From assembly GCF_051900425.1 (NCBI RefSeq), contig NZ_JBHZGK010000001.1:1-64000 (forward strand): 64,000 bases of DNA, read 5' to 3'. Below are positions 8,647-16,808 of the stretch, in pieces. The translations under genes were made by a program, and so were the position numbers. Below the pieces are notes generated by a model. The model saw only the letters and a program-made list of their open reading frames with translations, made no database searches and was not told where the DNA came from. The stretch is from Frateuria_A sp051900425 (GTDB lineage Bacteria > Pseudomonadota > Gammaproteobacteria > Xanthomonadales > Rhodanobacteraceae). Position 1 is the stretch's first letter. The number at the start of each line of letters is the position of its first letter.

Positions 8647-9258
8647 ATGACGATGTGGGGGACGCTCGCCCGGGCATGGCTCTGGGCGGGCTTGGGGCTG
8701 GCCGCGTGGGGAGCGTCGACGCAGGCGGTTGCTGCCGCGGCGGGCAGGGTATCGGTCAACGACCTGAGGACGGTGGCGCAGAAGCAGGCGCGGCGCGATT
8801 CGAATTTCTCGGCGCTCTATTTCCTGGCGGACAAGACTGTCAAACCGGATGCGGTCGGCCAACTGCGCGATGCGCTCGGGCGCCACCTTGCCGCGTCGGG
8901 CGATCTGGATGTCGAGCTGCGCGAGCTTGCGGTCATCGATTTCTTCCCGCATCGCCTGGGCTCCGGCCCGGCGGGCGGCATCTCCAATCTGATCACCCGG
9001 CACCTGATGGATGCCAGGACGGACTGGTCGTTCGTGCAGGACATGCATGTACCCGTCGATCAGGACTCGGTGGTCTGCGTTGCATCCGGCACGGTGAACG
9101 GTGCGCCGGCCAAGGCCGCGGCGTTCGTGCCGTATCGGTTGAAGGGTTTCGCGGTGATGGTCCACAGCAACCGGGGCTTCCGCGACGCAGTCTCCGGATG
9201 CTTCGACGATCTGGCGATCAAGCTACTGACCCCGGTCGTCCCCGCACCCGGACGCTGA
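8647..9258 (+). CDS. Secreted protein of unknown function (203 aa)
   Basis: The ATG follows aggggaattgcg. The first 30 residues are a signal peptide (ARAWLWAGLGLAAWGAST, cleavage near AVAAA). The mature part has a conserved-looking pattern with IDFFPHRLGSG and DSVVCVASGTVNG, plus two cysteines that may pair. I do not recognise the family. It has no lipobox, so it should be free in the periplasm or outside. It follows the sensor kinase after 165 bases on the same strand but is probably a separate unit. Confidence 0.6.
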   Translation: MTMWGTLARAWLWAGLGLAAWGASTQAVAAAAGRVSVNDLRTVAQKQARRDSNFSALYFLADKTVKPDAVGQLRDALGRHLAASGDLDVELRELAVIDFFPHRLGSGPAGGISNLITRHLMDARTDWSFVQDMHVPVDQDSVVCVASGTVNGAPAKAAAFVPYRLKGFAVMVHSNRGFRDAVSGCFDDLAIKLLTPVVPAPGR

Positions 9259-9356
9259 TGCTGGCCTCTCCCACTTTAGGATCGGGAGAGCGACGTGCGA
9301 TTGATAAATCAAATGGTGTTGTCTTCGATAGTTCCTTCCCCGGCACGCGTTCATGC

Positions 9357-9385
9357 TTGGCACGTGTTCACGTCTGGTTTACATT
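9357..9385 (+). promoter_or_regulatory. Candidate sigma-70 promoter for the lipoprotein pair
   Basis: TTGGCA and TACATT are separated by 17 bases, matching the -35 and -10 consensus at five and four of six positions. The site lies in AT-richer DNA about 40 bases upstream of the first lipoprotein ATG. No other good promoter was seen in this interval. Confidence 0.4.
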
Positions 9386-9425
9386 TGAACTGCCGCGCGA
9401 TTGCGTGAAATCTGAGGGATGCGTC

Positions 9426-9830
9426 ATGAGGTTGGTACACAAGGTGATCGTCGTGCTGCTCGTGCTAGCCGCTGCGGGATGTGTCCAAGGCAATACAAAG
9501 CCAGTCACAACTCGAAACAGCGAGCTAACTCATGGCAATGTACAGATGAACGTCAAGGTTGGAGAAACCTCAAAAGCTGACGTGCTCGAGCATTTTGGTG
9601 CGCCCAACATCACGACAATCGACGGCGCGGGTCAGGAAGTGTGGACCTATCAGCGCCAAGCCACAGTTACGCAGTCGGCCTCAAGTCACAGTTATTGGAC
9701 GGTAGTGTTTGCTGGCGGCGATAACTCGGCTGCGGGTTTTGAGCAAACACAGAGAACCATGACGCTCATTATAAAGTTTGGGAAAGACAATCTGGTTTCG
9801 GATTTCAGAAGTCGTTCGAGCGAATTCTAA
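9426..9830 (+). CDS. SmpA/OmlA-like (BamE-type) lipoprotein (134 aa)
   Basis: A lipoprotein signal sequence (VIVVLLVLAAAGC) puts the N-terminal cysteine at residue 19. The mature part has the SmpA/OmlA pattern: VKVGETSKADVLEHFGAPN followed by GQEVWTYQ, a two-layer fold also found in BamE and in inhibitor-like proteins. The region after YQR is Ser/Thr-rich. Base composition is near 50 percent GC, against roughly two-thirds for neighbours. The next gene, another lipoprotein, starts 13 bases downstream, so the two are probably co-transcribed and act together at the outer membrane. The true BamE of the cell is more likely elsewhere. Confidence 0.75.
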   Translation: MRLVHKVIVVLLVLAAAGCVQGNTKPVTTRNSELTHGNVQMNVKVGETSKADVLEHFGAPNITTIDGAGQEVWTYQRQATVTQSASSHSYWTVVFAGGDNSAAGFEQTQRTMTLIIKFGKDNLVSDFRSRSSEF

Positions 9831-9843
9831 CAGGGGCGCTGAG

Positions 9844-10347
9844 ATGCAGGGTAAGTATATTTTTTCCGTTTGCTTGGCTATGGGTATGCTTGTAGGTTGC
9901 GCGCCTGCGACTAAACCTGCTCCAAATGCCTTGCAGATACAGTCCTTTCAAACCAAAGAGTTTGAGGCAAGTAAGACAGTGGTTTTCGGTTCGGTCTTGA
10001 GCGTTTTCCAGGACCTGGGATATATCGTTCAAAGCGCGGACAAGGACACGGGGTTCATAACAGCCGCAAGCCCAAGCTCAAATAAGACCGGTTTCTGGCA
10101 GGCAATGGCGGGCGTTACCTCCAGTGGTCAGACAAAAGCGACTGCCTTTGTCGAGGATATCAGGCCTGGGTTTGTGCGGGTTCGGCTGAACTTTGTTAAT
10201 AGTATGAACAACTCTGGGCATTACGGTCAGAACCAAAGCCTCGACACGCCAATTCTTGAGCCAAAAGCCTACCAAACCGCTTTCGAAAAGATCGACGACG
10301 CAGTTTTCGTAAGGAAAGGAACGATTTCCTCTGCGGGCAACGAATAA
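9844..10347 (+). CDS. Lipoprotein of unknown function, second gene of a pair (167 aa)
   Basis: The lipobox LVGC lies in MGMLVGCAPATKP. The mature domain begins with QTKEFEASKTVVFGSVLSVF, continues with QDLGYIVQSADKDTGFITAA, and ends in an alpha/beta region with VRVRLNFVNS and AFEKIDDAVF. I recall this arrangement in conserved lipoproteins of several proteobacteria that sit next to SmpA-like genes; the function is unknown. Low GC and the tight spacing to the preceding gene suggest that the two were acquired and function as a unit. Another start 22 codons upstream exists, but it lies inside the previous gene and lacks the signal sequence at its N-terminus. Confidence 0.7.
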   Translation: MQGKYIFSVCLAMGMLVGCAPATKPAPNALQIQSFQTKEFEASKTVVFGSVLSVFQDLGYIVQSADKDTGFITAASPSSNKTGFWQAMAGVTSSGQTKATAFVEDIRPGFVRVRLNFVNSMNNSGHYGQNQSLDTPILEPKAYQTAFEKIDDAVFVRKGTISSAGNE

Positions 10348-10426
10348 AATTTAGATTGGGTCGGCTGGGGCTCAAGTTTTAGGAAGGCGGCCAGTGGCCG
10401 CCTTCCTTGTCGCGGACGGTCGTCCG

Positions 10427-11323
10427 TCAGACGGCGACCGAGGCCATGGCCGGCGGTGCGGCACTGCCGCACACGTCGCGCCACAGGTGGTACATCACAC
10501 CGAACATCACCGCGTAGATCGCGACCACCATGGCGATGTAGAGCGGTATCGCCAGCGCGAACACCAGCCACAGGCCGACGAGTTTGGCCAGCAACGTCAC
10601 CACCAGCACCAGCAGCACGAGGGCGATGGAGGCGACGATCCAGACCAGCAGCATGCTCAGGGCGAACACCAGCAGCGGCAGCACGTTCTTCAGCGCACCC
10701 ACCACACCATCGCCGAGCGAGCCGAACACGCTGCGCTGGCCCAGCGACACCTGGCCAAGGCTGATCGCGTAGAAGCCCATCATGAACAGGCCGAGCAACG
10801 CCAGCAGCGCGACGGTGGTCATGAAGCCCGCGGGCAGGGCGGGCGGCGGCACGTGGTTGAGCTGGGCGGTCATCGCCTGCATGTACCAGCCGGCGAGCCC
10901 GCCTCCCGCGGCCATCAGGACGAGCGCGGCCAGCGCGACGTAGACCACGATCATCAGCAGCGCGTAACCGATCAGGCGCAGCGCCTGGCCCTGCGCATAC
11001 GGCTTGAAGATGTCGCGCGCGCGCGCCCGCTGCCCGCGTTCGGCCGCGTCGATCACCTGCAGGTAGCCGGCGTACAGCGGGAATACCAGCAGACCGAACA
11101 GCATCGACAACAGCATCAGGCCGCCGAGCATCGCCGGGCTCGCCTGTACGCCGGGCTGCATGGCGTGCAGCTGGTACGGCAGCGTGACCAGCGATGGCAG
11201 CAGGCATGTCACCAGCAACAGGGCGGCGCCTCCCAGCAGCGGCCCCGGGTGGCGGCGTGCCACCTCGATGCCGCGCGCCAGCCAGCCGAAGCCTGCCGCC
11301 GGCCCATTGGAACGAGTCGTCAT
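10427..11323 (-). CDS. Multi-pass membrane protein, BPSS1780-like (298 aa)
   Basis: An N-terminal amphipathic segment (GWLARGIEVARRHP) is followed by about six hydrophobic helices, such as LLGGAALLLVTCLLPSLVTL, LGGLMLLSMLFGLLVFPLYA, LLMIVVYVALAALVLMAA and ALSMLLVWIVASIALVLLVL. The GF.W...G...ARRHP opening and the overall helix layout resemble the BPSS1780 family of inner-membrane proteins, whose function is unknown. The ribosome site aaggggatcacc supports this start. It converges with the lipoprotein pair and has no same-strand partner close by. Confidence 0.6.
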   Translation of the reverse strand: MTTRSNGPAAGFGWLARGIEVARRHPGPLLGGAALLLVTCLLPSLVTLPYQLHAMQPGVQASPAMLGGLMLLSMLFGLLVFPLYAGYLQVIDAAERGQRARARDIFKPYAQGQALRLIGYALLMIVVYVALAALVLMAAGGGLAGWYMQAMTAQLNHVPPPALPAGFMTTVALLALLGLFMMGFYAISLGQVSLGQRSVFGSLGDGVVGALKNVLPLLVFALSMLLVWIVASIALVLLVLVVTLLAKLVGLWLVFALAIPLYIAMVVAIYAVMFGVMYHLWRDVCGSAAPPAMASVAV

Positions 11324-11424
11324 GGTGATCCCCTTTGGATCGGCGCCCCCGCGCCGTCCGCGCGAGCATAGTGGCCGTGCGGCCAGCTAAAAAGGCCGCT
11401 CGCCGGGGACCCGGACCGGGGCGG

Positions 11425-12045
11425 TCAGGCCAGCGCCAGCTCCAGGTCGTGGCCGTGGCATTGCCGGTAACGCAGGCCGCTGCCGCACAGGCAGGGATCG
11501 TGTTCGCGCAGGTCCGCATCGATCGCGTAGCCGAGGAAATGCTGGGCCTGCCGCAGCGGCGCGATCTGCTCCGCCGGCACGCGCACGCGCCCCTGCCCGG
11601 CGGGCTGCCCGCTGCGCGCCATGATCTGCACGATGGCCCGGGACACGCGGATGAAGTGCTTTACCAGCTGGTCGTCGTGCAGCGCGAGGCGGACGTTGTC
11701 GACCACTTCGCCCTGGTACTCGCGCTGCTCGTCCGGCACGAACAGGATCGAGCTTTCGCCGTTGGGCTTGGGCGTGATCTCGACCATGTCCCCGCCGGGC
11801 GACAGCCAGACGGCGTGGAACTCGGCCTCTACCAGCACGCGCGGCCACTCCCACAGCTGCCAGCCGCACAGCATGCGGCCACCATCCCGCGCGACCTTGG
11901 CGCGCACGTTGGAGAAGCAGCCGTTGACCGTCGCTCCGGGTGCCGGCCGCACCTGCAGGTAGCGGGCGCGCCCGCCGGGCGTCACGGTGGCGATCAGCCG
12001 TCGCACGGACGGACCGATCCGGGCAGGTGTCGTGGTCGTGAACAT
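11425..12045 (-). CDS. SEC-C motif protein (206 aa)
   Basis: The C-terminus carries a complete SEC-C zinc-binding motif, CLCGSGLRYRQCHGH, of the kind found at the end of SecA and in many unrelated proteins. The preceding 180 residues are a conserved but uncharacterised domain with WQLWEWPRVLVEAEFHAVW and DQLVKHFIRVSRAI. The ribosome site cggaggttgcg supports the ATG. A zinc-dependent protein-interaction role is the usual guess for such proteins; nothing in the context makes it more specific. Confidence 0.75.
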   Translation of the reverse strand: MFTTTTPARIGPSVRRLIATVTPGGRARYLQVRPAPGATVNGCFSNVRAKVARDGGRMLCGWQLWEWPRVLVEAEFHAVWLSPGGDMVEITPKPNGESSILFVPDEQREYQGEVVDNVRLALHDDQLVKHFIRVSRAIVQIMARSGQPAGQGRVRVPAEQIAPLRQAQHFLGYAIDADLREHDPCLCGSGLRYRQCHGHDLELALA

Positions 12046-12572
12046 CGCAACCTCCGCTCGGTGTTGCCCGGCCTTCCGGCATGCATGTCGGTGGCGCGGG
12101 CGCGGTGCGTGGAAGGCGGCACCGTGCGTCGTGCCGCCCCGGCTTCATGGCGCTGCTTCGCTCGCGTCTGCGCCATCGCGCGTGCCGCGGATGACGTGGC
12201 CGCCACGGCAACGCGGCGGTGCTGGCCGGCACATGCGAAGCGGCCCATCCCCGAGGCTGCCACGGCGACTGCGAAGGCAACATCGAAGCACGATGCCGTA
12301 TGCCGAGGCGGTCACCGGGCGGGAGGCGGGGCTCTCGCGTGCCCACGGGCAGCGGCCGGAAAGGCAGCGCCCTGCGGGCGATGCGCGCAGCCTGCCGTGC
12401 CGGCGAAACGGTGGTGTCCCGAAGTCGCCCGGCTTCGGCCCCATCGGCCGGGACAGGCACGGGAAGCCGCGCCCAAGGCCTGTCCGTACGGGAGGCAGGC
12501 GGGCGTCCAGCACGATGTCCAGGTGCGTGGTCCAATGGTGCGCACCGGCGGGTGTCCAAAAAGGGGAAACTC
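12046..12572. other. Divergent intergenic stretch of about 530 bases; no gene seen
   Basis: Between the SEC-C gene and the DUF5671 gene lies GC-rich sequence whose open frames are Ala/Arg-rich shadows without ribosome sites. Both flanking genes start from it, so it must hold two promoters, but no confident -35/-10 pair is visible. Confidence 0.35.
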
Positions 12573-13205
12573 ATGGCAGCAGGCGCAAGGGATCTGGAGC
12601 CGTTCGTACGGGATGCGCTGATGCGCGGCTGCGCGCGGCAGGACATCGCCGCGGCGCTGCACGCGGCCGGCTGGGCGCCGGAGCAGGTGCAGGAGGCGCT
12701 GTCGGCGTTCTCCGAGGTGGCGTTCGCCGTGCCGGTGCCGCGGCCGCGGGCCTACCTCTCGGCGCGCGAGGCTTTCCTCTACCTGGTGCTTTTCACCACG
12801 CTCTACCTCAGTGCGTTCCATTTCGGCGCGCTGCTGTTCCAGCTGATCAACCGCGCCTTTCCCGACGCGAGCATGCCGCTGGGTTTCTTCACGCCGGCGA
12901 TCCGCTCGTCGGTGGCGACCATCCTGGTCGCGTTCCCGGTGTTCCTGTGGTTGTCCTGGCGCATCGCGGGCGAGCTGAAGCGGCAACCGGTGCGGCGGCA
13001 GTCGGCGGTGCGTCGCTGGCTGACCTATCTGACCCTGTTCATCGCGGCGGTGACACTGCTGTGCGACCTGATCGCGCTGCTCGACAACCTGCTGGGCGGC
13101 GAGCTGACGATGCGCTTCGTGCTCAAGGTCGTCGTGGTGGCGGTGATCGCCGGCACGATCCTGGGCTTCTACCTGCGCGACCTGCACAAGGACGAGACCG
13201 CATGA
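12573..13205 (+). CDS. DUF5671-type membrane protein (210 aa)
   Basis: The start ATG follows aaaaaggggaaactc. Residues 1-45 are a soluble helical segment typical of these proteins (FVRDALMRGCARQDIAAALH, AGWAPEQVQEAL), a ubiquitin-associated-like helix bundle. Then come about four hydrophobic helices (FLYLVLFTTLYLSAFHFGAL, ATILVAFPVFLWLSW, LTYLTLFIAAVTLLCDLIAL, VVVAVIAGTILGFYL). It matches the DUF5671 membrane domain, of unknown function. The stop codon overlaps the start of the next gene by four bases, so translation is probably coupled. Confidence 0.75.
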   Translation: MAAGARDLEPFVRDALMRGCARQDIAAALHAAGWAPEQVQEALSAFSEVAFAVPVPRPRAYLSAREAFLYLVLFTTLYLSAFHFGALLFQLINRAFPDASMPLGFFTPAIRSSVATILVAFPVFLWLSWRIAGELKRQPVRRQSAVRRWLTYLTLFIAAVTLLCDLIALLDNLLGGELTMRFVLKVVVVAVIAGTILGFYLRDLHKDETA

Positions 13206-13636
13206 GCGCGCGGCGACCGGGGGTGATGCTGGCCGCCGCCGCGAGCGTGGCGATGGCGGCCGCGGTAGCCGGCGGGCTGTGGATGATCGGCTCGCCGGTC
13301 CACCAGCGCGCGTTGCGGCTGGACGAGCGCAGGGTGGCCGCCCTGCAGTCGGTCGCGCTGGCGGTGCACAACCACTGGGCCGAGCACCACGCGCTGCCGT
13401 CCCGGCTCGCGGCGATGACCTGGGTGCACGGGGGCGGGGACGTTCGCGACCCGGTCTCCGGTGCGCCGTTCGAGTATGCGGTGACCGGCGAACAGGACTA
13501 TCGCCTGTGCGCGACGTTCGACGCAGCCTCCGAGCCCGAACAGCCGCAGCGCGGGCGGCTCCTCTCCGCCGAGGCGATCGAATGGGCGCATCCGGCAGGC
13601 CGCTACTGCTTCGCGCTGAGGGCGAGCCGCCCCTGA
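13202..13636 (+). CDS. Membrane-anchored protein of unknown function (144 aa)
   Basis: The ATG overlaps the preceding TGA (ATGA). One N-terminal hydrophobic helix (VMLAAAASVAMAAAVAGGLW) anchors the protein. The rest is a periplasmic domain with LDERRVAALQSVALAVHNHW, DPVSGAPFEYAVTGEQDYRL and a C-terminal WAHPAGRYCFAL. The pattern RDPVSGAPFEY resembles the pseudopilin-like region of proteins that are commonly encoded beside DUF5671 genes. The function is unknown, but the coupling suggests a complex with the upstream membrane protein. Confidence 0.7.
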   Translation: MSARRPGVMLAAAASVAMAAAVAGGLWMIGSPVHQRALRLDERRVAALQSVALAVHNHWAEHHALPSRLAAMTWVHGGGDVRDPVSGAPFEYAVTGEQDYRLCATFDAASEPEQPQRGRLLSAEAIEWAHPAGRYCFALRASRP

Positions 13637-13644
13637 CCGCTCCC

Positions 13645-14538
13645 TCAGGGCCGGCGCCTGCCGTCGGCGGCCAGGCGGCGGCGGTCCGCCCTTGCGGGCG
13701 CGCGAGCCTCCACCTGCCAGCACGCGGCGGTAAAGCGCACCTCCGCCCCGTGCACGTAAGGCTCGAAGGCCGCCCGCGCCGCGTCGATCACGCGGGCGCG
13801 CGTGGGCGCGTCCACGTGGGGCAGGGCGCGCCCCAGCGGGCCCATCTGCGTGAGGTAGGCCTCCAGGTCCCGCGCGGCGAAGGCGCAATCGCGGTCGAGG
13901 CGCTTGACCGCGATGTCCACCCAGCCGCTGCGTTCCAGGATTTGCCGTACCCGCGTGCCGTCACCGAAGGCGAACTGGCCGGGGCCGCCGGGCTGGTGCC
14001 CGGCAGGTGACGGAAGCCACGGCGCGGCGGCGCGCTCGGCTGCCGTCATGAACGGGTTGTCCGCGGCGCTGCGCCAGGCCACGAAGTTGAGGGCCGCGCC
14101 AGCCGCTGCCGCGCGGCGCAGGTTTTCGAAAGCGCGCACCGGATCGGCGAAGAACATCACGCCGAAGCGCGAGGTGACGAAGTCGAAGCGTTCCGGCGCG
14201 AACGGATGGCTTTCGGCATCTGCGCACAGGAAGCGCGCCTGCGCGCCGGCCCGGCCGGCACGCTGCCGGGCGAGTGCCACGAGGGGTTCGGACACGTCGA
14301 TGCCCAGGCAGCTCCCTTGTGCCCCGGATCGCGCGGCCAGCGCCAGGGTGGTGCTCCCGGCGCCGCAGCCGACGTCGAGCACCTCGCTCGCTTGTTCGCG
14401 CGCCGCTGCCGCGACGAGGACCGCCTCGAAAGGTTCGAACATCTGGTCGAGCACCTGCTGCATGGCCACCCAGGCGTGGCCGGCAGCGCCATTCCAGAGG
14501 GCCGACTGGCCACCATCCAGCGGTTGTGCGACGTCCAT
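13645..14538 (-). CDS. Class I SAM-dependent methyltransferase (297 aa)
   Basis: Motif I VLDVGCGAGSTTLAL, the acidic loop GIDVSEPLVALAR and motif II CADAESHPF show a Rossmann-fold methyltransferase. DFVTSRFGVMFFADP is the usual post-II segment. The N-terminal pattern ALWNGAAGHAWVAMQQVLDQMF places it with a branch of small-molecule methyltransferases close to UbiE/COQ5-type enzymes. The substrate is unknown. The ATG lies after ccggaaacaaacc, a modest ribosome site, and agrees with the family start. It converges with the DUF5671 pair, with eight bases between the stops. Confidence 0.8.
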   Translation of the reverse strand: MDVAQPLDGGQSALWNGAAGHAWVAMQQVLDQMFEPFEAVLVAAAAREQASEVLDVGCGAGSTTLALAARSGAQGSCLGIDVSEPLVALARQRAGRAGAQARFLCADAESHPFAPERFDFVTSRFGVMFFADPVRAFENLRRAAAAGAALNFVAWRSAADNPFMTAAERAAAPWLPSPAGHQPGGPGQFAFGDGTRVRQILERSGWVDIAVKRLDRDCAFAARDLEAYLTQMGPLGRALPHVDAPTRARVIDAARAAFEPYVHGAEVRFTAACWQVEARAPARADRRRLAADGRRRP

Positions 14539-14742
14539 GGTTTGTTTCCGGGTCTGCCTGCAGGAGGCGGGAGAGGTCACTGTGCCCGTTGAAGCCGACT
14601 TGAGGTCAAGCGGCCTGGCTGACCCCTGGAAAGGGGCGGGTCGACGAACAGATGGATTCGTCGCCGGCTGGCCGGATGCGCTGGCGGGCGGCGGCCCGGT
14701 TTCCCTTTGTCCGATGCCGGGGCCGGGCGCCCGTCCAGTATG

Positions 14743-14765
14743 CTGGGGAACTGCCGTGTCCCCAG
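14743..14765. promoter_or_regulatory. Perfect 7-bp inverted repeat upstream of the OmpH-like gene
   Basis: CTGGGGA and TCCCCAG are separated by nine bases, just after a TATGCT that could be a -10 box. It may be an operator or a 5' leader hairpin of the ompH-like gene. No function can be assigned from sequence. Confidence 0.25.
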
Positions 14766-14805
14766 CGGGTCCACGGACCATCACCCAAACACCGGACTGC
14801 CCGAC

Positions 14806-15399
14806 ATGAATCTTTCGCGTTCGTTCCTCGCCGCCTCGCTGGTCGCCGTGGCCGGCTTCTCCACGCTCCCCGTCTCCTCCGCGAGCGCCGCCGATCTTGG
14901 TGGCAACCCGGTGCCGGGGGTGTGCATGCTTTCGCGCGAGGCGGTCTTCGCGCAGTCGAAGGTGGGCCAGGCGGCGAGCCAGCGGCTGGGGCAGCTGGCG
15001 GAGCAGGCGCGCACGCAGCTGGAAAACCAGCGCAAGCCGCTGGACGCCGACCTGAAGAGCTTCCAGCAGAAGCTCCAGTCGCTGAGCGAGGCGGACCGCA
15101 AGCAGCAGGGTGAATCCCTGCAGCAGCGCCTGCAGGCGTTTCGCGGCCAGGCGGGCGAACTGGACCAGCGCATCCAGCTCACCCGCGCCAAGGCGATGCA
15201 GCGCATCGGCCAGGACGCCGAGCCGATCGTCGCCAGCGTCTACAAGAGCCACGGCTGCGGACTGCTGCTGGACCGCGACTCGGTGCTCGGCGGCAACATG
15301 GCCAACGACCTGACGCCGGGCGTGGTGCAGGGCCTGGACGGCAAGATCACCACGATCAGCTTCAACCTGGAGCCGCTGCCCGCCAACGCGGGCAAGTAA
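14806..15399 (+). CDS. OmpH/Skp-family periplasmic protein (197 aa)
   Basis: A signal peptide (SFLAASLVAVAGFSTLPVSS, cleavage after ASA) is followed by an OmpH domain: VCMLSREAVFAQSKVGQAAS, then a long coiled coil (LGQLAEQARTQLENQRKPLD and on to RAKAMQRIG) and a C-terminal beta segment. Skp-type proteins chaperone outer-membrane proteins across the periplasm. This copy is not in the usual bamA-skp-lpxD context, and its C-terminal part (YKSHGCGLLLDRDSVLGGN) follows the Skp pattern, so it is probably a paralogue. A terminator-like hairpin follows the stop. Confidence 0.85.
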   Translation: MNLSRSFLAASLVAVAGFSTLPVSSASAADLGGNPVPGVCMLSREAVFAQSKVGQAASQRLGQLAEQARTQLENQRKPLDADLKSFQQKLQSLSEADRKQQGESLQQRLQAFRGQAGELDQRIQLTRAKAMQRIGQDAEPIVASVYKSHGCGLLLDRDSVLGGNMANDLTPGVVQGLDGKITTISFNLEPLPANAGK

Positions 15400-15420
15400 G
15401 CGCCGCGTCCGCTACGGCAA

Positions 15421-15443
15421 GGCCCGTCCGGTCCGGACGGGCC
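15421..15443 (+). terminator. Hairpin after the OmpH-like gene
   Basis: A perfect 10-bp stem, GGCCCGTCCG with CGGACGGGCC, and a 3-base loop lie 22 bases after the stop codon. It has no U-tract, so it may be a weak intrinsic terminator or an mRNA-stabilising hairpin. It sits between convergent genes. Confidence 0.55.
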
Positions 15444-15482
15444 CTGGCCGGGGAACACCCGGCCCCTGGTCGTACGCGGCGG

Positions 15483-15641
15483 TCAGGACTTCTTGCCGCC
15501 GCCGTCCTGCTTGTTCACCGTCGCCCAGGCAATGCGTTCGGCGGTGTCTTCGGACTTGCCTTCCTTCTTCTCGCTTTCCTCGATGTGGTGTGCCTGGCGC
15601 TTCTGCTTGTCGGTGTAGGAAGACTTGTCGCCCTTGGACAT
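15483..15641 (-). CDS. Small hydrophilic stress-type protein (52 aa)
   Basis: The reading SYTDKQKRQAHHIEESEKKE, followed by ERIAWATVNKQDGGGKKS, is a well-conserved short protein found in many proteobacteria and often labelled plasmid stabilization or hypothetical. Nearly all residues are charged or polar, as in hydrophilins. The ribosome site cgggagttgagcc precedes the ATG. It lies below common length cut-offs, so automatic annotation may miss it. It is probably a general-stress gene and belongs with the other hydrophilic small genes in this region. Confidence 0.8.
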   Translation of the reverse strand: MSKGDKSSYTDKQKRQAHHIEESEKKEGKSEDTAERIAWATVNKQDGGGKKS

Positions 15642-15872
15642 GGCTCAACTCCCGTGGCTGGCTGGTCTCCGACGCTAGCGGTCGGGCGGTTAACGCAAGG
15701 TCGCCAGCCGACCACGGCCGCGTAAAGGAAAGGCTTCGCGCGACGCCTCAGGCGTCCGTCCGCCTGCACAGGCAAGCCTCGGGCCTCCTTGCCAGCGGGC
15801 AACCGGCCGGCGCGTTTCCCACGCGGTGCTAGAGTGTTCCGCTTCCCTCCCGATGCCAGAGCGAGCGACGCG

Positions 15873-16796
15873 ATGACGAACCCGGCCCCTTACCCGATCG
15901 GCACGCCCGGCGCTCCCTGGGGGCCGGCGGAGGTGGCGGCATGGCTGTCGCGCCAGACCCGCCAGCGCAGTTACGAGGCCGACGTGCTGGCCGTGATCGA
16001 CCGCCTGCGTGGCCGGCTCGATGTGGAGTCCTACGGTCGCCTGGACTACCAGCCCGACAGCTACCCGCTGTTCGCGATCCGCACCCGCAACTGGCGCCAG
16101 GAGCTTCCCTGCGTGCTGGTGACCGGTGGTGTCCATGGTTACGAAACCAGTGGCGTGCACGGCGCGCTGCTGTTCGCCGATCGCCATGCGGCGGGCTACG
16201 AAGGGAAGGTGAACCTGCTCATCGCACCGTGCGTCAGCCCGTGGGCCTACGAGCGCATCCACCGCTGGAATGCGCAGGCGATCGACCCCAACCGCTCCTT
16301 CCGCGACGACAGTCCGGCGCAGGAATCGGCAGCGCTGATGCGCCTGGTGGCGCCGCTGCGCGATCGCGTGCTGGTGCACGTGGACCTGCACGAGACGACC
16401 GATACCGACGAGTCGGAGTTCCGCCCGGCCCTGGCCGCGCGCGATGGCGTGGCGTTCGAGCCGGGCGAGATTCCGGACGGCTTCTACCTCGTCGACGACA
16501 GCGCCCACCCGCAGCCGGCCTTCCAGCAGGCGGTGATCGAGGCCGTGGCCAGGGTCACCCATATCGCGCCGGCCGACGCCCACGGCGAGATCATCGGCTC
16601 GCCCGTGGTGGCGCCGGGGGTGATCCGCTACCCGCTCAGGGAACTGGGCCTGTGCGCCGGCATCACCGATGCGCCGTACAAGACCACCACCGAGGTCTAT
16701 CCGGACAGCCCGAAGGCGACCGCGGAGCAGTGCAACGAGGCGCAGGTCGCCGCCGTGCGCGCGGCGATCGACTTCGCGCTGGCGCACGGCCGCTGA
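15873..16796 (+). CDS. M14-family zinc carboxypeptidase (307 aa)
   Basis: The first two zinc ligands lie in GGVHGYETSG (H and E) and the third in VHVDLHETTDTDES. The catalytic glutamate of M14 enzymes fits TTTEVYP near residue 286. This is the aspartoacylase/M14-like branch, with CVLVTGGVHGYE as its opening strand. There is no signal peptide, so the protein is cytosolic; a peptide or amidated amino acid substrate is likely. The following small gene starts 12 bases after the stop, suggesting co-transcription. Confidence 0.85.
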   Translation: MTNPAPYPIGTPGAPWGPAEVAAWLSRQTRQRSYEADVLAVIDRLRGRLDVESYGRLDYQPDSYPLFAIRTRNWRQELPCVLVTGGVHGYETSGVHGALLFADRHAAGYEGKVNLLIAPCVSPWAYERIHRWNAQAIDPNRSFRDDSPAQESAALMRLVAPLRDRVLVHVDLHETTDTDESEFRPALAARDGVAFEPGEIPDGFYLVDDSAHPQPAFQQAVIEAVARVTHIAPADAHGEIIGSPVVAPGVIRYPLRELGLCAGITDAPYKTTTEVYPDSPKATAEQCNEAQVAAVRAAIDFALAHGR

Positions 16797-16808
16797 CCGG
16801 AGTCCCGG

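Noticed and set aside
9426..9830. The essential BAM-complex subunit BamE
   Set aside because: The SmpA-like domain matches, but the low GC, the unusual Ser/Thr-rich C-terminal half and the partner gene suggest a paralogue, not the core BamE.
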